Below are positions 17,797 through 26,037 of a stretch of 64,000 nucleotides of DNA, in pieces. Source of the DNA: Paenibacillus sp. JJ-223 (GTDB lineage Bacteria; Bacillota; Bacilli; Paenibacillales; Paenibacillaceae). The notes below the pieces were generated by a model. The model was given only the letters and a program-made list of their open reading frames with translations, had not been told where the DNA came from and did no database searches. The position numbers and the translations under genes are program-made. Where the stretch lies: the NCBI RefSeq assembly GCF_927798175.1, contig NZ_CAKMMP010000018.1, positions 99,511-163,510 of the forward strand. The letters are read 5' to 3'. Every line of letters begins with the position of its first letter. The stretch's first letter is position 1.

Positions 17797-17956
17797 ATAG
17801 ATGGGTGGACCGACGAGGACAGAACGAAGTGAAAGCTGCTTCGGTTGGTTATTTGGAGTCTGCCGAGATATAGGGATATAACTGCTCATTTTCCTGGTGT
17901 TGATGAGGTTTGTTTGCTTATGCATTTTGCAACTTCCTCGTGCATCACGAATTTTT

Positions 17957-17985
17957 AAGCCGCAGGCATAGCCTGCGGCTTTTTG
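17957..17985. terminator. Strong bidirectional terminator
   Basis: aagccgcaggc-ata-gcctgcggctt gives an 11-bp perfect stem, with T on one side (tttttg) and A on the other (atttttaag). Confidence 0.75.
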
Positions 17986-18052
17986 CGCGCAAAAATAGTC
18001 GTTCGGACTTTGCAAGAAACCTACATTAAACGGTCAAGAAGGAGAACTGCCC

Positions 18053-19036
18053 ATGCTAAAGTTAAAATATTTATTTAATAACACCGATCTCGCCGAGATG
18101 ATCTTGAAAAATTGGAGTTACGATCCCGAGTCTCTGGACATGTTCCGGTATTACCGCATATCCTCTAATGCCGTATATCCGTTCAGGGACCAGGGAGAGA
18201 CTCGCTTGCTTCGTTTCGCCCCGGTTCAGGAAAAAGATAGAACCAATCTATACGCCGAACTGGAGGTTCTCGGATATCTTCGACAGCGTGACTATGGGGC
18301 GATGGAGGCGGTGCCTTCCCATGCAGGAACAAAGCTCGCGGAGGTCAGCACGCCATGGGGCACGTACTACGCTTCCGTGTTCAAGCGGGTACCCGGCACG
18401 CAGCTGAGCAGTACGGTTCTGAGCGACCAGGCCATATACAGCTATGGTCAGGCGCTAGGCAAGCTTCATCAACTGAGCCGGGATTATACGCCGGTGCAGG
18501 CTAAACGCTGGAGTTATGCCGATGTGCTGGACTGGATGCAGGAGGTTCTGAGGGAATTTCCGGATGAGACCGATGCCGCTCATGAAGTGGAGTTGCTCCG
18601 TACACATTTGGCAGCATGGCCGGTGACCAAGCTCAATTACGGATGTATTCATTATGACTTTGAGCCGGATAATGTCTTCTATGACGAAGAAAGTCAGTCT
18701 TGTTACGCCATTGACTTCGATGACGCCATGTACCACTGGTATGCGATGGATGTGGAACAGAGTCTGGATAGTTTGCGTGATGAGATTGAGCCGGAGCGTT
18801 GGGAACAGGCAAAGCAGACGTTCATGCAGGGGTACTGGGCCGAATCAGGAGACTCCTATGACATGGAATCCATGTTCCCGGTTTGCAGGCGCTTTGCCAA
18901 CGTATACCGCTATGTACGTATGCTGCGGTCTGCGGCAGAACGGTGGACGCATGAGCCGGATTGGATGAACGTTCTAAGATCAAGGCTGGCTGAACGGATG
19001 AAGGAAGCAGCGAAGGGATTTGGCCAGAAGATTTAA
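18053..19036 (+). CDS. Aminoglycoside phosphotransferase-fold kinase
   Basis: A 327-residue soluble kinase-like protein. The catalytic loop CIHYDFEPDNVFYD fits HxDxxxxN of the APH/choline-kinase fold, and AIDFDDA supplies the metal-binding Asp. The N-lobe contains LLRFAPVQEKDRTNLYAELE with a probable Glu of the kinase core. The sequence is closer to homoserine-kinase-like and spore-associated members than to antibiotic-modifying enzymes, so resistance should not be assumed. GAAGGAGA lies upstream and a terminator follows. Confidence 0.8.
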   Translation: MLKLKYLFNNTDLAEMILKNWSYDPESLDMFRYYRISSNAVYPFRDQGETRLLRFAPVQEKDRTNLYAELEVLGYLRQRDYGAMEAVPSHAGTKLAEVSTPWGTYYASVFKRVPGTQLSSTVLSDQAIYSYGQALGKLHQLSRDYTPVQAKRWSYADVLDWMQEVLREFPDETDAAHEVELLRTHLAAWPVTKLNYGCIHYDFEPDNVFYDEESQSCYAIDFDDAMYHWYAMDVEQSLDSLRDEIEPERWEQAKQTFMQGYWAESGDSYDMESMFPVCRRFANVYRYVRMLRSAAERWTHEPDWMNVLRSRLAERMKEAAKGFGQKI

Positions 19037-19049
19037 AGTCGATCCCAAG

Positions 19050-19098
19050 AAAGAGCACAGGCTATTCCCGGTAAAAGGGAGAGTCTTGTGCTCTTTCT
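19050..19098 (+). terminator. Intrinsic terminator after the APH-fold kinase
   Basis: aaagagcaca and tgtgctcttt make a 10-bp stem with a 27-base loop. Confidence 0.6.
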
Positions 19099-19116
19099 CC
19101 TCATGGATCATGAAAT

Positions 19117-19719
19117 CTAGTACAGATTCAGATCAAAATCAGGCTCACACATATAATCAATCGGGTAGAGGTCGTCCCGAGCGGAGATCAACGCGCGGAA
19201 GTGGAGGTAGAGAGGACGAGGATGTTCCGCAACACCACCAACACGATCAGGGGCAAGCTCTGCTACCACGAAAACATCCTCGGCATTTGTGCATTTATAG
19301 ATGACATTCTTTGGATTGCACACTTCCTCCATATAACTGTAAGTCATGACATGAAATGATCGGCCGCGCCAATTCGTCTTAATCACTTTATAGGACTGCG
19401 TCCGTACAAGATCAAGGTAACGCTCCAGCGGAAACGTATGCTCAAATTGAGAAATATATCCTTTATGATCCACATCAATTGTAAATTCCACATCATAGCT
19501 TTCGTGAAATTCTTCCTTGTACGTTCCCTTCATCATCGTCATCGCATCAAAGTGCGATCCGAAATTAAGGTCTTCTATGTAAGAGATGGCAATGAGTTCA
19601 GGATCAACATGATCGGTAATTTGGCTGTTGCTGGAAGCACCCTTGCTAAAGCGGGATGGCTGAAGTTCAATCGATCCAATCATACTTCCCGGAAAACCGG
19701 GACTGCAGGTTATTCGCAT
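19117..19719 (-). CDS. Hypothetical protein (200 aa)
   Basis: Starts MRITCSPGFPGSMIGSIELQ; the second ATG (19719) is preferred because AAGGAG lies 6 bases before it and abuts the first one at 19725. No signal peptide or membrane segment. The protein is rich in acidic and aromatic residues (YIEDLNFGSHFDAMTMM, FEHTFPLERYLDLV) and looks like an alpha/beta cytoplasmic protein. I do not recognise it. It is monocistronic and convergent with the kinase gene. Confidence 0.6.
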   Translation of the reverse strand: MRITCSPGFPGSMIGSIELQPSRFSKGASSNSQITDHVDPELIAISYIEDLNFGSHFDAMTMMKGTYKEEFHESYDVEFTIDVDHKGYISQFEHTFPLERYLDLVRTQSYKVIKTNWRGRSFHVMTYSYMEEVCNPKNVIYKCTNAEDVFVVAELAPDRVGGVAEHPRPLYLHFRALISARDDLYPIDYMCEPDFDLNLY

Positions 19720-19920
19720 AGTCATCTCCTTCGTTGTTAGTCACTAATTAGACGAACAGGTGAGGGGAAAGTTTCACCAGAATAAGGAAGTCAATATGAG
19801 ACCAATTCTGATGAAGACATAGTTGCATCAGGAACTTGTCTATATCCAAATAAATGAATAAACATTTTTGATCTTTTATGGTCAAATTATCGTTAATTGA
19901 ATTGAGGGGGTGAGGGAGCG

Positions 19921-20493
19921 TTGAATGATGAAGAGTTGATTCAGGAGATTCGTGAAGGCAGCCGGGCTGCCATGGAAGTGCTGGTGAAGCGGCATTATAA
20001 GTCGATATTCGCTTATGTGTACCGGAAAACGGGAGACTATCATACCGCTTATGATCTAACCCAAGAGGTATTCGTAAAAATGATGAAGTCGCTTGACAGC
20101 TACCGGGATAACGGAAAATTCAGTCACTGGCTGCTGAAAATTGCAGTAAATCATTGCCTGGATTATTTTCGGGGACGCGATTTCAAGCAACAACAGAGAG
20201 AAAGTGAGTTAACGGAAGAGGCGCTCCCTGCCAGCGAACACCAGAATGTATGGAACATATTCCATAAAAAGCTTCAGAACGAACAGGTCAGGCAGGCGGT
20301 ATTAAGTTTGCCTGAGCATCAGAGGGACGCGGTGATCCTGAACTATTACAACGGATTGAAGATCAGGGAGGTTGCCGAGCTGACGGGAGCAAATGAATCG
20401 ACAGTGAAGTCGCGCATACGCTTGGGCATAGCGAAATTAAGGGAAATCATTCTGGGAGGTGGACGGGATGAAACGAAGAGGACAAGGAGATAA
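19921..20493 (+). CDS. RNA polymerase sigma factor, ECF group
   Basis: A 190-residue sigma-70-family factor with regions 2 and 4 only. Region 2: LVKRHYKSIFAYVYRKTGDYHTAYDLTQEVF, with the -10-recognition helix in KFSHWLLKIAVNHCLDYFRG. Region 4: LPEHQRDAVILNYYNGLKIREVAELTG and ANESTVKSRIRLGIAKLRE. TTG start behind GGGGTGAGG. It overlaps the next membrane-protein gene by 26 bases and heads an operon with an ABC exporter, a common layout for sigma factors that answer envelope stress. Confidence 0.88.
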   Translation: MNDEELIQEIREGSRAAMEVLVKRHYKSIFAYVYRKTGDYHTAYDLTQEVFVKMMKSLDSYRDNGKFSHWLLKIAVNHCLDYFRGRDFKQQQRESELTEEALPASEHQNVWNIFHKKLQNEQVRQAVLSLPEHQRDAVILNYYNGLKIREVAELTGANESTVKSRIRLGIAKLREIILGGGRDETKRTRR

Positions 20494-21313
20494 ACGAAAT
20501 CGGGCAGCTGAATTGGAGATGGAGGAGTACAACGTAATTGCTTCTTATCTGGACGAGTATGCGGTCGATTTTCCATCCGAAATGGAGATCGACAGAACGA
20601 TCAGGGCATTGGATGCCCATATGCCGGATCCGGCGAGCGTTCGCCCGAAACCATCATACGGAAGGCGGATGAGGGAATTATTCCAGCTTGTTCGGGGGGA
20701 GGTCGCGGTTTTCCACAAATCATACTGGTTGGTTTGTTCCCTGCTCCTGCTGCTCGGATTTTGGCTGGGAACACACAGTAAAATCGATCCTTACATGAGC
20801 GGTCTCGTACTGGTTCCCGTACCTTTTGTGCTTGGATTGCTGGAAGTATTCAAAGGCAGGGATCATGGGCTCATGGAAATCGAGCTGACCTGCAAAATTA
20901 CGGCACAACAGCTGATGCTGACCCGTTTGATCGTTGTACTCGCAGCAAATATGGCATTTGTACTTCTCCTTATGCTAGCGATATCCGGTGGAACAGGCAG
21001 TTCCATCTTATGGAGCGGAGTCGGTCTATGGTACGCACAGCTGATGATCGCTGCCGGGGCCAGTCTGTGGTTGGCGATGCGTGTCAGGGGTGGAGCGGCT
21101 GTCAGTATCTTTCTGACGCTATGGTTCGGACTGATATGGCTTGCATTAAGTAATCCCAAATTCATTGCGCTCGTTCAATCGATCCAGCCGTCAGTACTTA
21201 TAATCGCCGCCTTATGCGGAGTGATCCTGTTGAGCAGTCAGATCTACCAGATGGCGCGAAAATACACATCACAAGCGGAAAGAGGTTATTCCTTTGATAT
21301 TGACCATGGATAA
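20468..21313 (+). CDS. Membrane protein, candidate anti-sigma factor
   Basis: 281 residues: about 75 cytoplasmic N-terminal residues (EMEEYNVIASYLDEYAVDF ... IDRTIRALDAHMP), then about six membrane segments. The start is ATG 20468, behind GGAGGT. It overlaps the sigma gene upstream and the ABC ATPase gene downstream. A membrane protein translated from inside the sigma-factor gene is the usual place for an anti-sigma factor, but the N-terminal domain has no zinc-binding HxxxCxxC motif, so the role is inferred. It could instead be a third component of the exporter. Confidence 0.6.
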   Translation: MKRRGQGDKRNRAAELEMEEYNVIASYLDEYAVDFPSEMEIDRTIRALDAHMPDPASVRPKPSYGRRMRELFQLVRGEVAVFHKSYWLVCSLLLLLGFWLGTHSKIDPYMSGLVLVPVPFVLGLLEVFKGRDHGLMEIELTCKITAQQLMLTRLIVVLAANMAFVLLLMLAISGGTGSSILWSGVGLWYAQLMIAAGASLWLAMRVRGGAAVSIFLTLWFGLIWLALSNPKFIALVQSIQPSVLIIAALCGVILLSSQIYQMARKYTSQAERGYSFDIDHG

Positions 21314-22169
21314 CGTATCCAAGAAATACAGGAACAAGTGGGCTGTGAAATCGTTCTCGCTGGAGCTGTCCAGCGGTGGCGTTTATGGGCTGCTCGGACC
21401 GAATGGAGCGGGCAAAACAACGTTGCTTCGCATGCTTGTAGACATCTCCAAGCCGACGTCAGGACAGATTCTGCTGGATGGGCAACCCATCCAACAGATG
21501 GGGGACCGTTATCGCAGCATATTGGGTTATATGCCGCAGCGATTCGGATTTTACAACCGTTTCAGTGCTCATCGGTTTCTCATGTACATGTGTTCGCTCA
21601 AAGGGTTGAGTGTGAGTCAGGCCGGTGTTCGCGTGCAGGAAACTTTGCGGATGGTTGATCTGGAACAGCAGGCCCAGCATAAAATCCGTACGTTCTCTGG
21701 GGGCATGAGGCAGAGACTAGGCATTGCGCAAGCCTTGCTGAATGATCCGCAAATTCTAGTCCTCGACGAACCTACGGCAGGTCTTGACCCCAAGGAGCGT
21801 ATTCGATTCCGTAACATTATCGGGGAGCTGGGAAGAGACCGGATTGTACTGTTATCGACGCATATTATCTCTGACCTGGAGTTCTCGTGCAAGGAAATGA
21901 TTCTGATGAACGAAGGTCAACTGATCACCCGGAACACGCCGGAAGAGATCATGAACAGGATGCAGGGCAGCGTTTGGAAGGCAACGCTAACTCAGCAGCA
22001 GCTTGCCGAGCTTACCTCACATTTCAAAGTAAGCGGCTTGTCCTATCAATCGGATGGCATCGTAGCCAGAATCCTGGCCAAAGAACAGCCTGTACCGCAT
22101 GCTGTACCGGAGACACCTCGCCTAGAAGACGTATATATGCACTATTTTGACGAGGAGGCGACATCGTGA
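21294..22169 (+). CDS. ABC transporter ATP-binding protein
   Basis: A 291-residue ATPase of the ABC-2/DrrA class. Walker A GPNGAGKTT (near residue 38), signature TFSGGMRQRLGIAQALL, Walker B ILVLDEPTAGLDP and the switch His in LLSTHIISDLE are all intact. TTG start 21294, overlapping the previous gene by 20 bases; it overlaps the permease gene by 4. It powers the exporter with the protein encoded next. Confidence 0.9.
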   Translation: MILTMDNVSKKYRNKWAVKSFSLELSSGGVYGLLGPNGAGKTTLLRMLVDISKPTSGQILLDGQPIQQMGDRYRSILGYMPQRFGFYNRFSAHRFLMYMCSLKGLSVSQAGVRVQETLRMVDLEQQAQHKIRTFSGGMRQRLGIAQALLNDPQILVLDEPTAGLDPKERIRFRNIIGELGRDRIVLLSTHIISDLEFSCKEMILMNEGQLITRNTPEEIMNRMQGSVWKATLTQQQLAELTSHFKVSGLSYQSDGIVARILAKEQPVPHAVPETPRLEDVYMHYFDEEATS

Positions 22170-23236
22170 TTCGTTTAACCCAATATGAATTTGCTAAAAT
22201 AATCACGCGTAAAAGCGTTTATCTGGCACTCGCCGGACTGCTTGTGCTTCTTGCTTTGTATGCCTGTTTCGGGCATCCCGGGCCATTGAACGGTACATCA
22301 TACTATAAACCCTATGAAGGAGCCATTACGGAGGAGAAGGTTCAAGCTGCGCAGGATCAGAAGCAAAGCGAGGGTTACAGTGAAGAAAAGAATCAGAATC
22401 GATATGGCGTATTTTATGACATTTCCATATTTTCACCGGAATCCATCAAAAACTACGCCAGATATGATGACAGCGGGAATGTCATGAAGCGAACCGTAAC
22501 CGTCTCCGAGATTCACTACAATAAACCATGGGGCTATCTGCTGGAATACATTGATCAATTTGGAGTGCTCTTTATGATGATCATCATTCTGCTCGGACTG
22601 GCGCCCGTATTTGCAGAGGAATATTCACGGGGAACCGCTGCATTACTACGCAGCAGCAAACGGGGAAGAAGCCAAATCGTTTCGGCTAAATTAATGGCCT
22701 CCATGTTATATGTCGTGCTATGCGTCATACTGTTTACAAGCGTCAATTTGTTGATCTACTGGTTAAGGTTTGGGAATTTGGCTGGAGCAGATACGCCTAT
22801 CCAGAGTGTTGGGATGTATTTTCAGGGCTTTTACTATGAGTTCTCTCCTTATCGGTTATCGGCGGTTCAGTATTATGGAGTACAGTTGGTCACTCACCTG
22901 GCAGGCAGTCTGGTCTTTGCATGTGTTGTGTTATGCGTTTCTGCGCTTAGTTCAACGTCGTTTGTTGCCATCATCATTAATGTTGCGATTGTAGGCGTGC
23001 CTTATCTGGCATTCGATGTGTTGAACTTCAACCCGGGATGGGCCAAGTGGATTGAGGAATTTTCATTCAGTACAATGATGCGGGTAACGAGGCTGTTCCA
23101 AACGCAGGCAAGCTATTCGGTATTTGGACTGGAGCTGTCCTATTTAAATTTGTATATGATCATCATGGGTGTAGTTACGATTGGCGTCGTATTTGGTACT
23201 TATCGTACATTCCGCACTCGCGAGGTTTTTTCTTGA
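22166..23236 (+). CDS. ABC-2 type permease
   Basis: A 356-residue membrane protein with six to seven hydrophobic segments and a long outer region (about residues 45-125) between the first and second segments, as in ABC-2 permeases of the NatB/YtrC class. The motif PVFAEEYSRGTAALLRSSKRGR is the ABC-2 cytoplasmic signature region. GTG start at 22166 overlaps the ATPase stop. Substrate unknown. A terminator follows at 23323. Confidence 0.82.
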   Translation: MIRLTQYEFAKIITRKSVYLALAGLLVLLALYACFGHPGPLNGTSYYKPYEGAITEEKVQAAQDQKQSEGYSEEKNQNRYGVFYDISIFSPESIKNYARYDDSGNVMKRTVTVSEIHYNKPWGYLLEYIDQFGVLFMMIIILLGLAPVFAEEYSRGTAALLRSSKRGRSQIVSAKLMASMLYVVLCVILFTSVNLLIYWLRFGNLAGADTPIQSVGMYFQGFYYEFSPYRLSAVQYYGVQLVTHLAGSLVFACVVLCVSALSSTSFVAIIINVAIVGVPYLAFDVLNFNPGWAKWIEEFSFSTMMRVTRLFQTQASYSVFGLELSYLNLYMIIMGVVTIGVVFGTYRTFRTREVFS

Positions 23237-23292
23237 TGAACCCGCTATAGAAACCGCATTAATCAATCACACTAGGCCACTGTGAGTGCAGT

Positions 23293-23313
23293 ACCATCTT
23301 CCGATCGCTGTTA
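23293..23313 (+). repeat. Dispersed 21-base motif, copy 1
   Basis: accatcttccgatcgctgtta recurs at 60661-60681 with a single mismatch (t for c). The two flanks also share atcac and gtg elements. Here it lies directly before the terminator of the ABC operon. Confidence 0.5.
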
Positions 23314-23322
23314 TCCAAAATA

Positions 23323-23353
23323 GTCCGCAATGTTTTGCGGGCTTCTTCTTTTC
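23323..23353 (+). terminator. Intrinsic terminator of the sigma/ABC operon
   Basis: gtccgca and tgcgggc pair over 7 bp (one G-U), followed by ttcttctttt. Confidence 0.55.
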
Positions 23354-23405
23354 ATGTTATGAGCAGAATGTGATGTTTCCAAACGTTCTTCGATTTTGAT
23401 ACATT

Positions 23406-23609
23406 GTGGATATACTTTTCGGAGGAGGAGGGCATCACTCGGACGCGGATGTTTATGAAATTCAAAGATTGAGCCGCCGGGAGGCAGAGGGAACATATGT
23501 CTTCAATGCCCCGAATGCCAGCAGCGCTCAGCTGTATACACACTATGGACAGCAGTTTGACATAGCACACGCGATTTCCGAGGTCGTCAGGCTCCGAAAA
23601 AGTACCTAA
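23406..23609 (+). CDS. Doubtful 67-codon ORF, possible gene remnant
   Basis: GTG 23406 opens MDILFGGGGHHSDADVYEIQ and runs 67 codons. Composition looks protein-like in the second half (YTHYGQQFDIAHAISEVV), but there is no ribosome site and a terminator lies just upstream. I do not recognise a family. It may be the tail of a lost gene. It occupies a 414-base gap with otherwise no gene. Confidence 0.25.
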   Translation: MDILFGGGGHHSDADVYEIQRLSRREAEGTYVFNAPNASSAQLYTHYGQQFDIAHAISEVVRLRKST

Positions 23610-23650
23610 TTTTCCCCATTAATAACAGTCAACAAGACTTCCACTAATCC

Positions 23651-24136
23651 CTAATCAATTAACGCAACTCTCCATGACTCATCTTTATTTTTTGTAAATG
23701 TTGTGGTGTGCATCTTAAGTTCTTTTTCATCTCCGCTTGTTCTGTAATAGAATACGATGTTAATTCTTCCGTTTTCGGAGGATTGGTCGATGATATAAGG
23801 TGTCCCGACAAATTCAAAGTCTTCATCGTTTTCTAGTAAAAACAGTTGACTATTCGCTACATCCTCTGAAACAAAACTATTTTTAAAGGCAGTTTTATTT
23901 TTCGCTGCCCATGCGGTTAAATTCTCTTTGAATAGGATAACGATATCTTGATATTTCTCATCATATTTCATTTCATCTAGTGAAAGTCCTTTTTTGAAGG
24001 GGCCCAGCTTATTGATATCTACTTCCTTTGGATCCTCAACCAGCACACTATTGCTTGGGTTCGTGTTCTCAGAGTTACTTCTACATGCCGTTAAGATCAA
24101 ACAAACACACAAGATTGCAAAAGAAAAAATACGCAT
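23651..24136 (-). CDS. Lipoprotein of unknown function
   Basis: 161 residues with signal MRIFSFAILCVCLILTAC, the Cys18 lipobox (LTAC), then a Ser/Asn linker and a compact domain. The C-terminus (INIVFYYRTSGDEKELKMHT ... ESWRVALID) resembles the NTF2-like or DUF4878-type folds in which a final strand ends in W. GGGGGG precedes the ATG. The gene is clearly richer in A+T than the genes to its left, as is the following one. Confidence 0.65.
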   Translation of the reverse strand: MRIFSFAILCVCLILTACRSNSENTNPSNSVLVEDPKEVDINKLGPFKKGLSLDEMKYDEKYQDIVILFKENLTAWAAKNKTAFKNSFVSEDVANSQLFLLENDEDFEFVGTPYIIDQSSENGRINIVFYYRTSGDEKELKMHTTTFTKNKDESWRVALID

Positions 24137-24356
24137 AGGAAAATCCCCCCAATAAGAGCTTCAAATTCGGAATCAACGGGACGTTCTTTGATGATAAAAC
24201 TGCTCGAGATCGCAAATCTACCAAATAAACATTGATTTATATAATATAACGTTACGTAACACTGTATGAAAATGTATTATTTTATTTTTTTAAGTAACCT
24301 TATGTCTTTTTTTGCGTCTATAAATATAAAGATTGTAAATTTTGGGAGGTTTTCTA

Positions 24357-25283
24357 ATGAAGAAATTAGCACTGTTTTCTTTGGCTGTTCTATGTTCTTC
24401 GCTGTTGGTACTTCCAACCAATGAGGCAGCTGCAGCTGTGCAAAGTTCAAAAGGAACACAGGTTGTTGTGAATAATAACGACTTAGATTCAAAAGAAATT
24501 CTCAACAAGAACAATCAGGTGTTTTTTAGTTTGACTTCACTCAAAAGTTTAGGTGGGTTAACGTTTTCCTGGAATAATACTACAAAGCAAGTGACAGTGA
24601 AGGGGAGCGACACAAACTTGCAGTTGACAATGAATAAAAAAGTAGCGCAAAAAAATGGAGCTTCGGTTTCATTAAGTACTGCTCCATTTATTCATAACGG
24701 TAAAACAATGATCCCCTTACGTTTTGTTGCAGAAGCGTTGGACGGTTCAGTAACATGGAATCAAAAAACCCAAACTGCATTTGTTTCGAAACCAAGCACG
24801 AAACTGCTGACTGATGTGAAGAGCAATGTTTTAAGCACAGCAAGAAATGCTGCGATTAATCTTCCTAGAGTTTCACAGCTCGCGGAGGAATTTGAACCAT
24901 CTATAGAAACAGCCAGTCTTCAATATTATTTTCCGAAAAATACAAAAGATCGATTCATCGAAGTCAATAATAATGTAATCCGTTATTATCAAATTACGAA
25001 TAACACAGCTTACCTTAAGTGGCAAGCTTTCATTGGGGAAAAGGCCGCTACGCAGCAAAATCTTTATTTCATAAACGGCTCCTTTACAAAAGAGAACGGT
25101 TCATTGCCCAATTTTAAAGATACGACATTCGCCAGCTTTCGCTGGATGCCTCATATTACTTCTACTGGATATGGTTTAATCAATAAGGAGAATTGGAAGG
25201 ATGTTGAGTTTAAAGAAGCTGAAGTTCCCGAAGCTGATCTGAAGGAAAACTATATTATTGTCGATATTCCTGAAGAAAAATAA
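24357..25283 (+). CDS. Secreted protein with copper-amine-oxidase N-terminal (stalk) domain
   Basis: 308 residues. Signal peptide MKKLALFSLAVLCSSLLVL then NEAAAA. Residues about 40-145 are a stalk domain of the CuAO_N type: VFFSLTSLKSLGGLTFSWNN, QVTVKG, and MIPLRFVAEALDGSVTWN, the family's best-known motif. This domain is common in surface proteins of Paenibacillus and does not imply amine-oxidase activity. The rest (about 150 residues) is unrecognised. GGGAGG precedes the ATG at 24357. A+T-rich like its neighbour. Confidence 0.8.
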   Translation: MKKLALFSLAVLCSSLLVLPTNEAAAAVQSSKGTQVVVNNNDLDSKEILNKNNQVFFSLTSLKSLGGLTFSWNNTTKQVTVKGSDTNLQLTMNKKVAQKNGASVSLSTAPFIHNGKTMIPLRFVAEALDGSVTWNQKTQTAFVSKPSTKLLTDVKSNVLSTARNAAINLPRVSQLAEEFEPSIETASLQYYFPKNTKDRFIEVNNNVIRYYQITNNTAYLKWQAFIGEKAATQQNLYFINGSFTKENGSLPNFKDTTFASFRWMPHITSTGYGLINKENWKDVEFKEAEVPEADLKENYIIVDIPEEK

Positions 25284-25405
25284 TTGGTAAAGTTATAACA
25301 ACGACTGACCCGACTGACGTAATGGCAAAGAAATCTGAATACGTATAGCGGATATTTGTTCTTGTGAAATCAGGAAAGGTGATGCACTAAAATTTTATAA
25401 TTATG

Positions 25406-25450
25406 ATAAAAAAGGCAAGCAACAAGCGTTTCAGCTCGTTGTTTGCCTTT
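25406..25450 (-). terminator. Intrinsic terminator after the CBS gene
   Basis: ggcaagcaacaagc pairs with gctcgttgtttgcc; on the minus strand a run of T follows. Confidence 0.65.
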
Positions 25451-25484
25451 CGAATGCCCGGCGGTCGGGCTGTGTTCGATTCCA

Positions 25485-25892
25485 TTAATCCGAAATGTTG
25501 CGTGTGTAGTATTCAATGATGTCTTTGCGCCGGATGATGCCGAGAAAAACCCGGTCCACATCGACGACCGGCACGAAATTCTGGTCTGCGGCAAGCGTCA
25601 GCATGTCTTCCATTTCAGCCTTGATGTATACGCATTCATTGTAGACCCGGTTTTTGATTTCATGCACCGGTACCTGGTCCATGTTATCGAACGTCAATCC
25701 GGGGGTGCTGCGCATCTTCCATAACAAATCGCCTTCGGACAGTGTTGCAACGTATTTTCCATCCTGGTCAATGACGGGAATGGCGGTGTAGTGCTGGGAT
25801 TCAAGCTGCTCAATGGCTTCCTTCATGGAGGCGGAGGACTTGATATAGGCCACTTCTGCTTTGGGGAGTAAAAAATAGCTGATTTCCATCAT
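25485..25892 (-). CDS. CBS-domain protein of the CbpB/DarB (YkuL) type
   Basis: A 135-residue protein made of two CBS motifs: HYTAIPVIDQDGKYVATLSE and QNFVPVVDVDRVFLGIIRRKDII. Length and order match B. subtilis DarB (YkuL) and Listeria CbpB, which bind cyclic di-AMP and in the apo-form stimulate the (p)ppGpp synthetase. Nucleotide binding is inferred by homology. Two adjacent ATG codons follow AAGGAG; the second (25889) has the better spacing. Confidence 0.7.
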   Translation of the reverse strand: MMEISYFLLPKAEVAYIKSSASMKEAIEQLESQHYTAIPVIDQDGKYVATLSEGDLLWKMRSTPGLTFDNMDQVPVHEIKNRVYNECVYIKAEMEDMLTLAADQNFVPVVDVDRVFLGIIRRKDIIEYYTRNISD

Positions 25893-26037
25893 CGGGCTCC
25901 TTTGCTGTAAATTTCGTACTTACATTATACACATATTATGTGATGTTCCGGCTAGGTCTAATGATAAATTCGTCATATTTGTTTCATTGTTTCTCGGGCT
26001 CAGGAATTCTATAGTGTATCATAGAGGTGATTTGACG

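Noticed and set aside
18053..19036. APH-fold kinase as an aminoglycoside-resistance gene
   Set aside because: Only the general kinase loops match; the rest does not follow known resistance enzymes.
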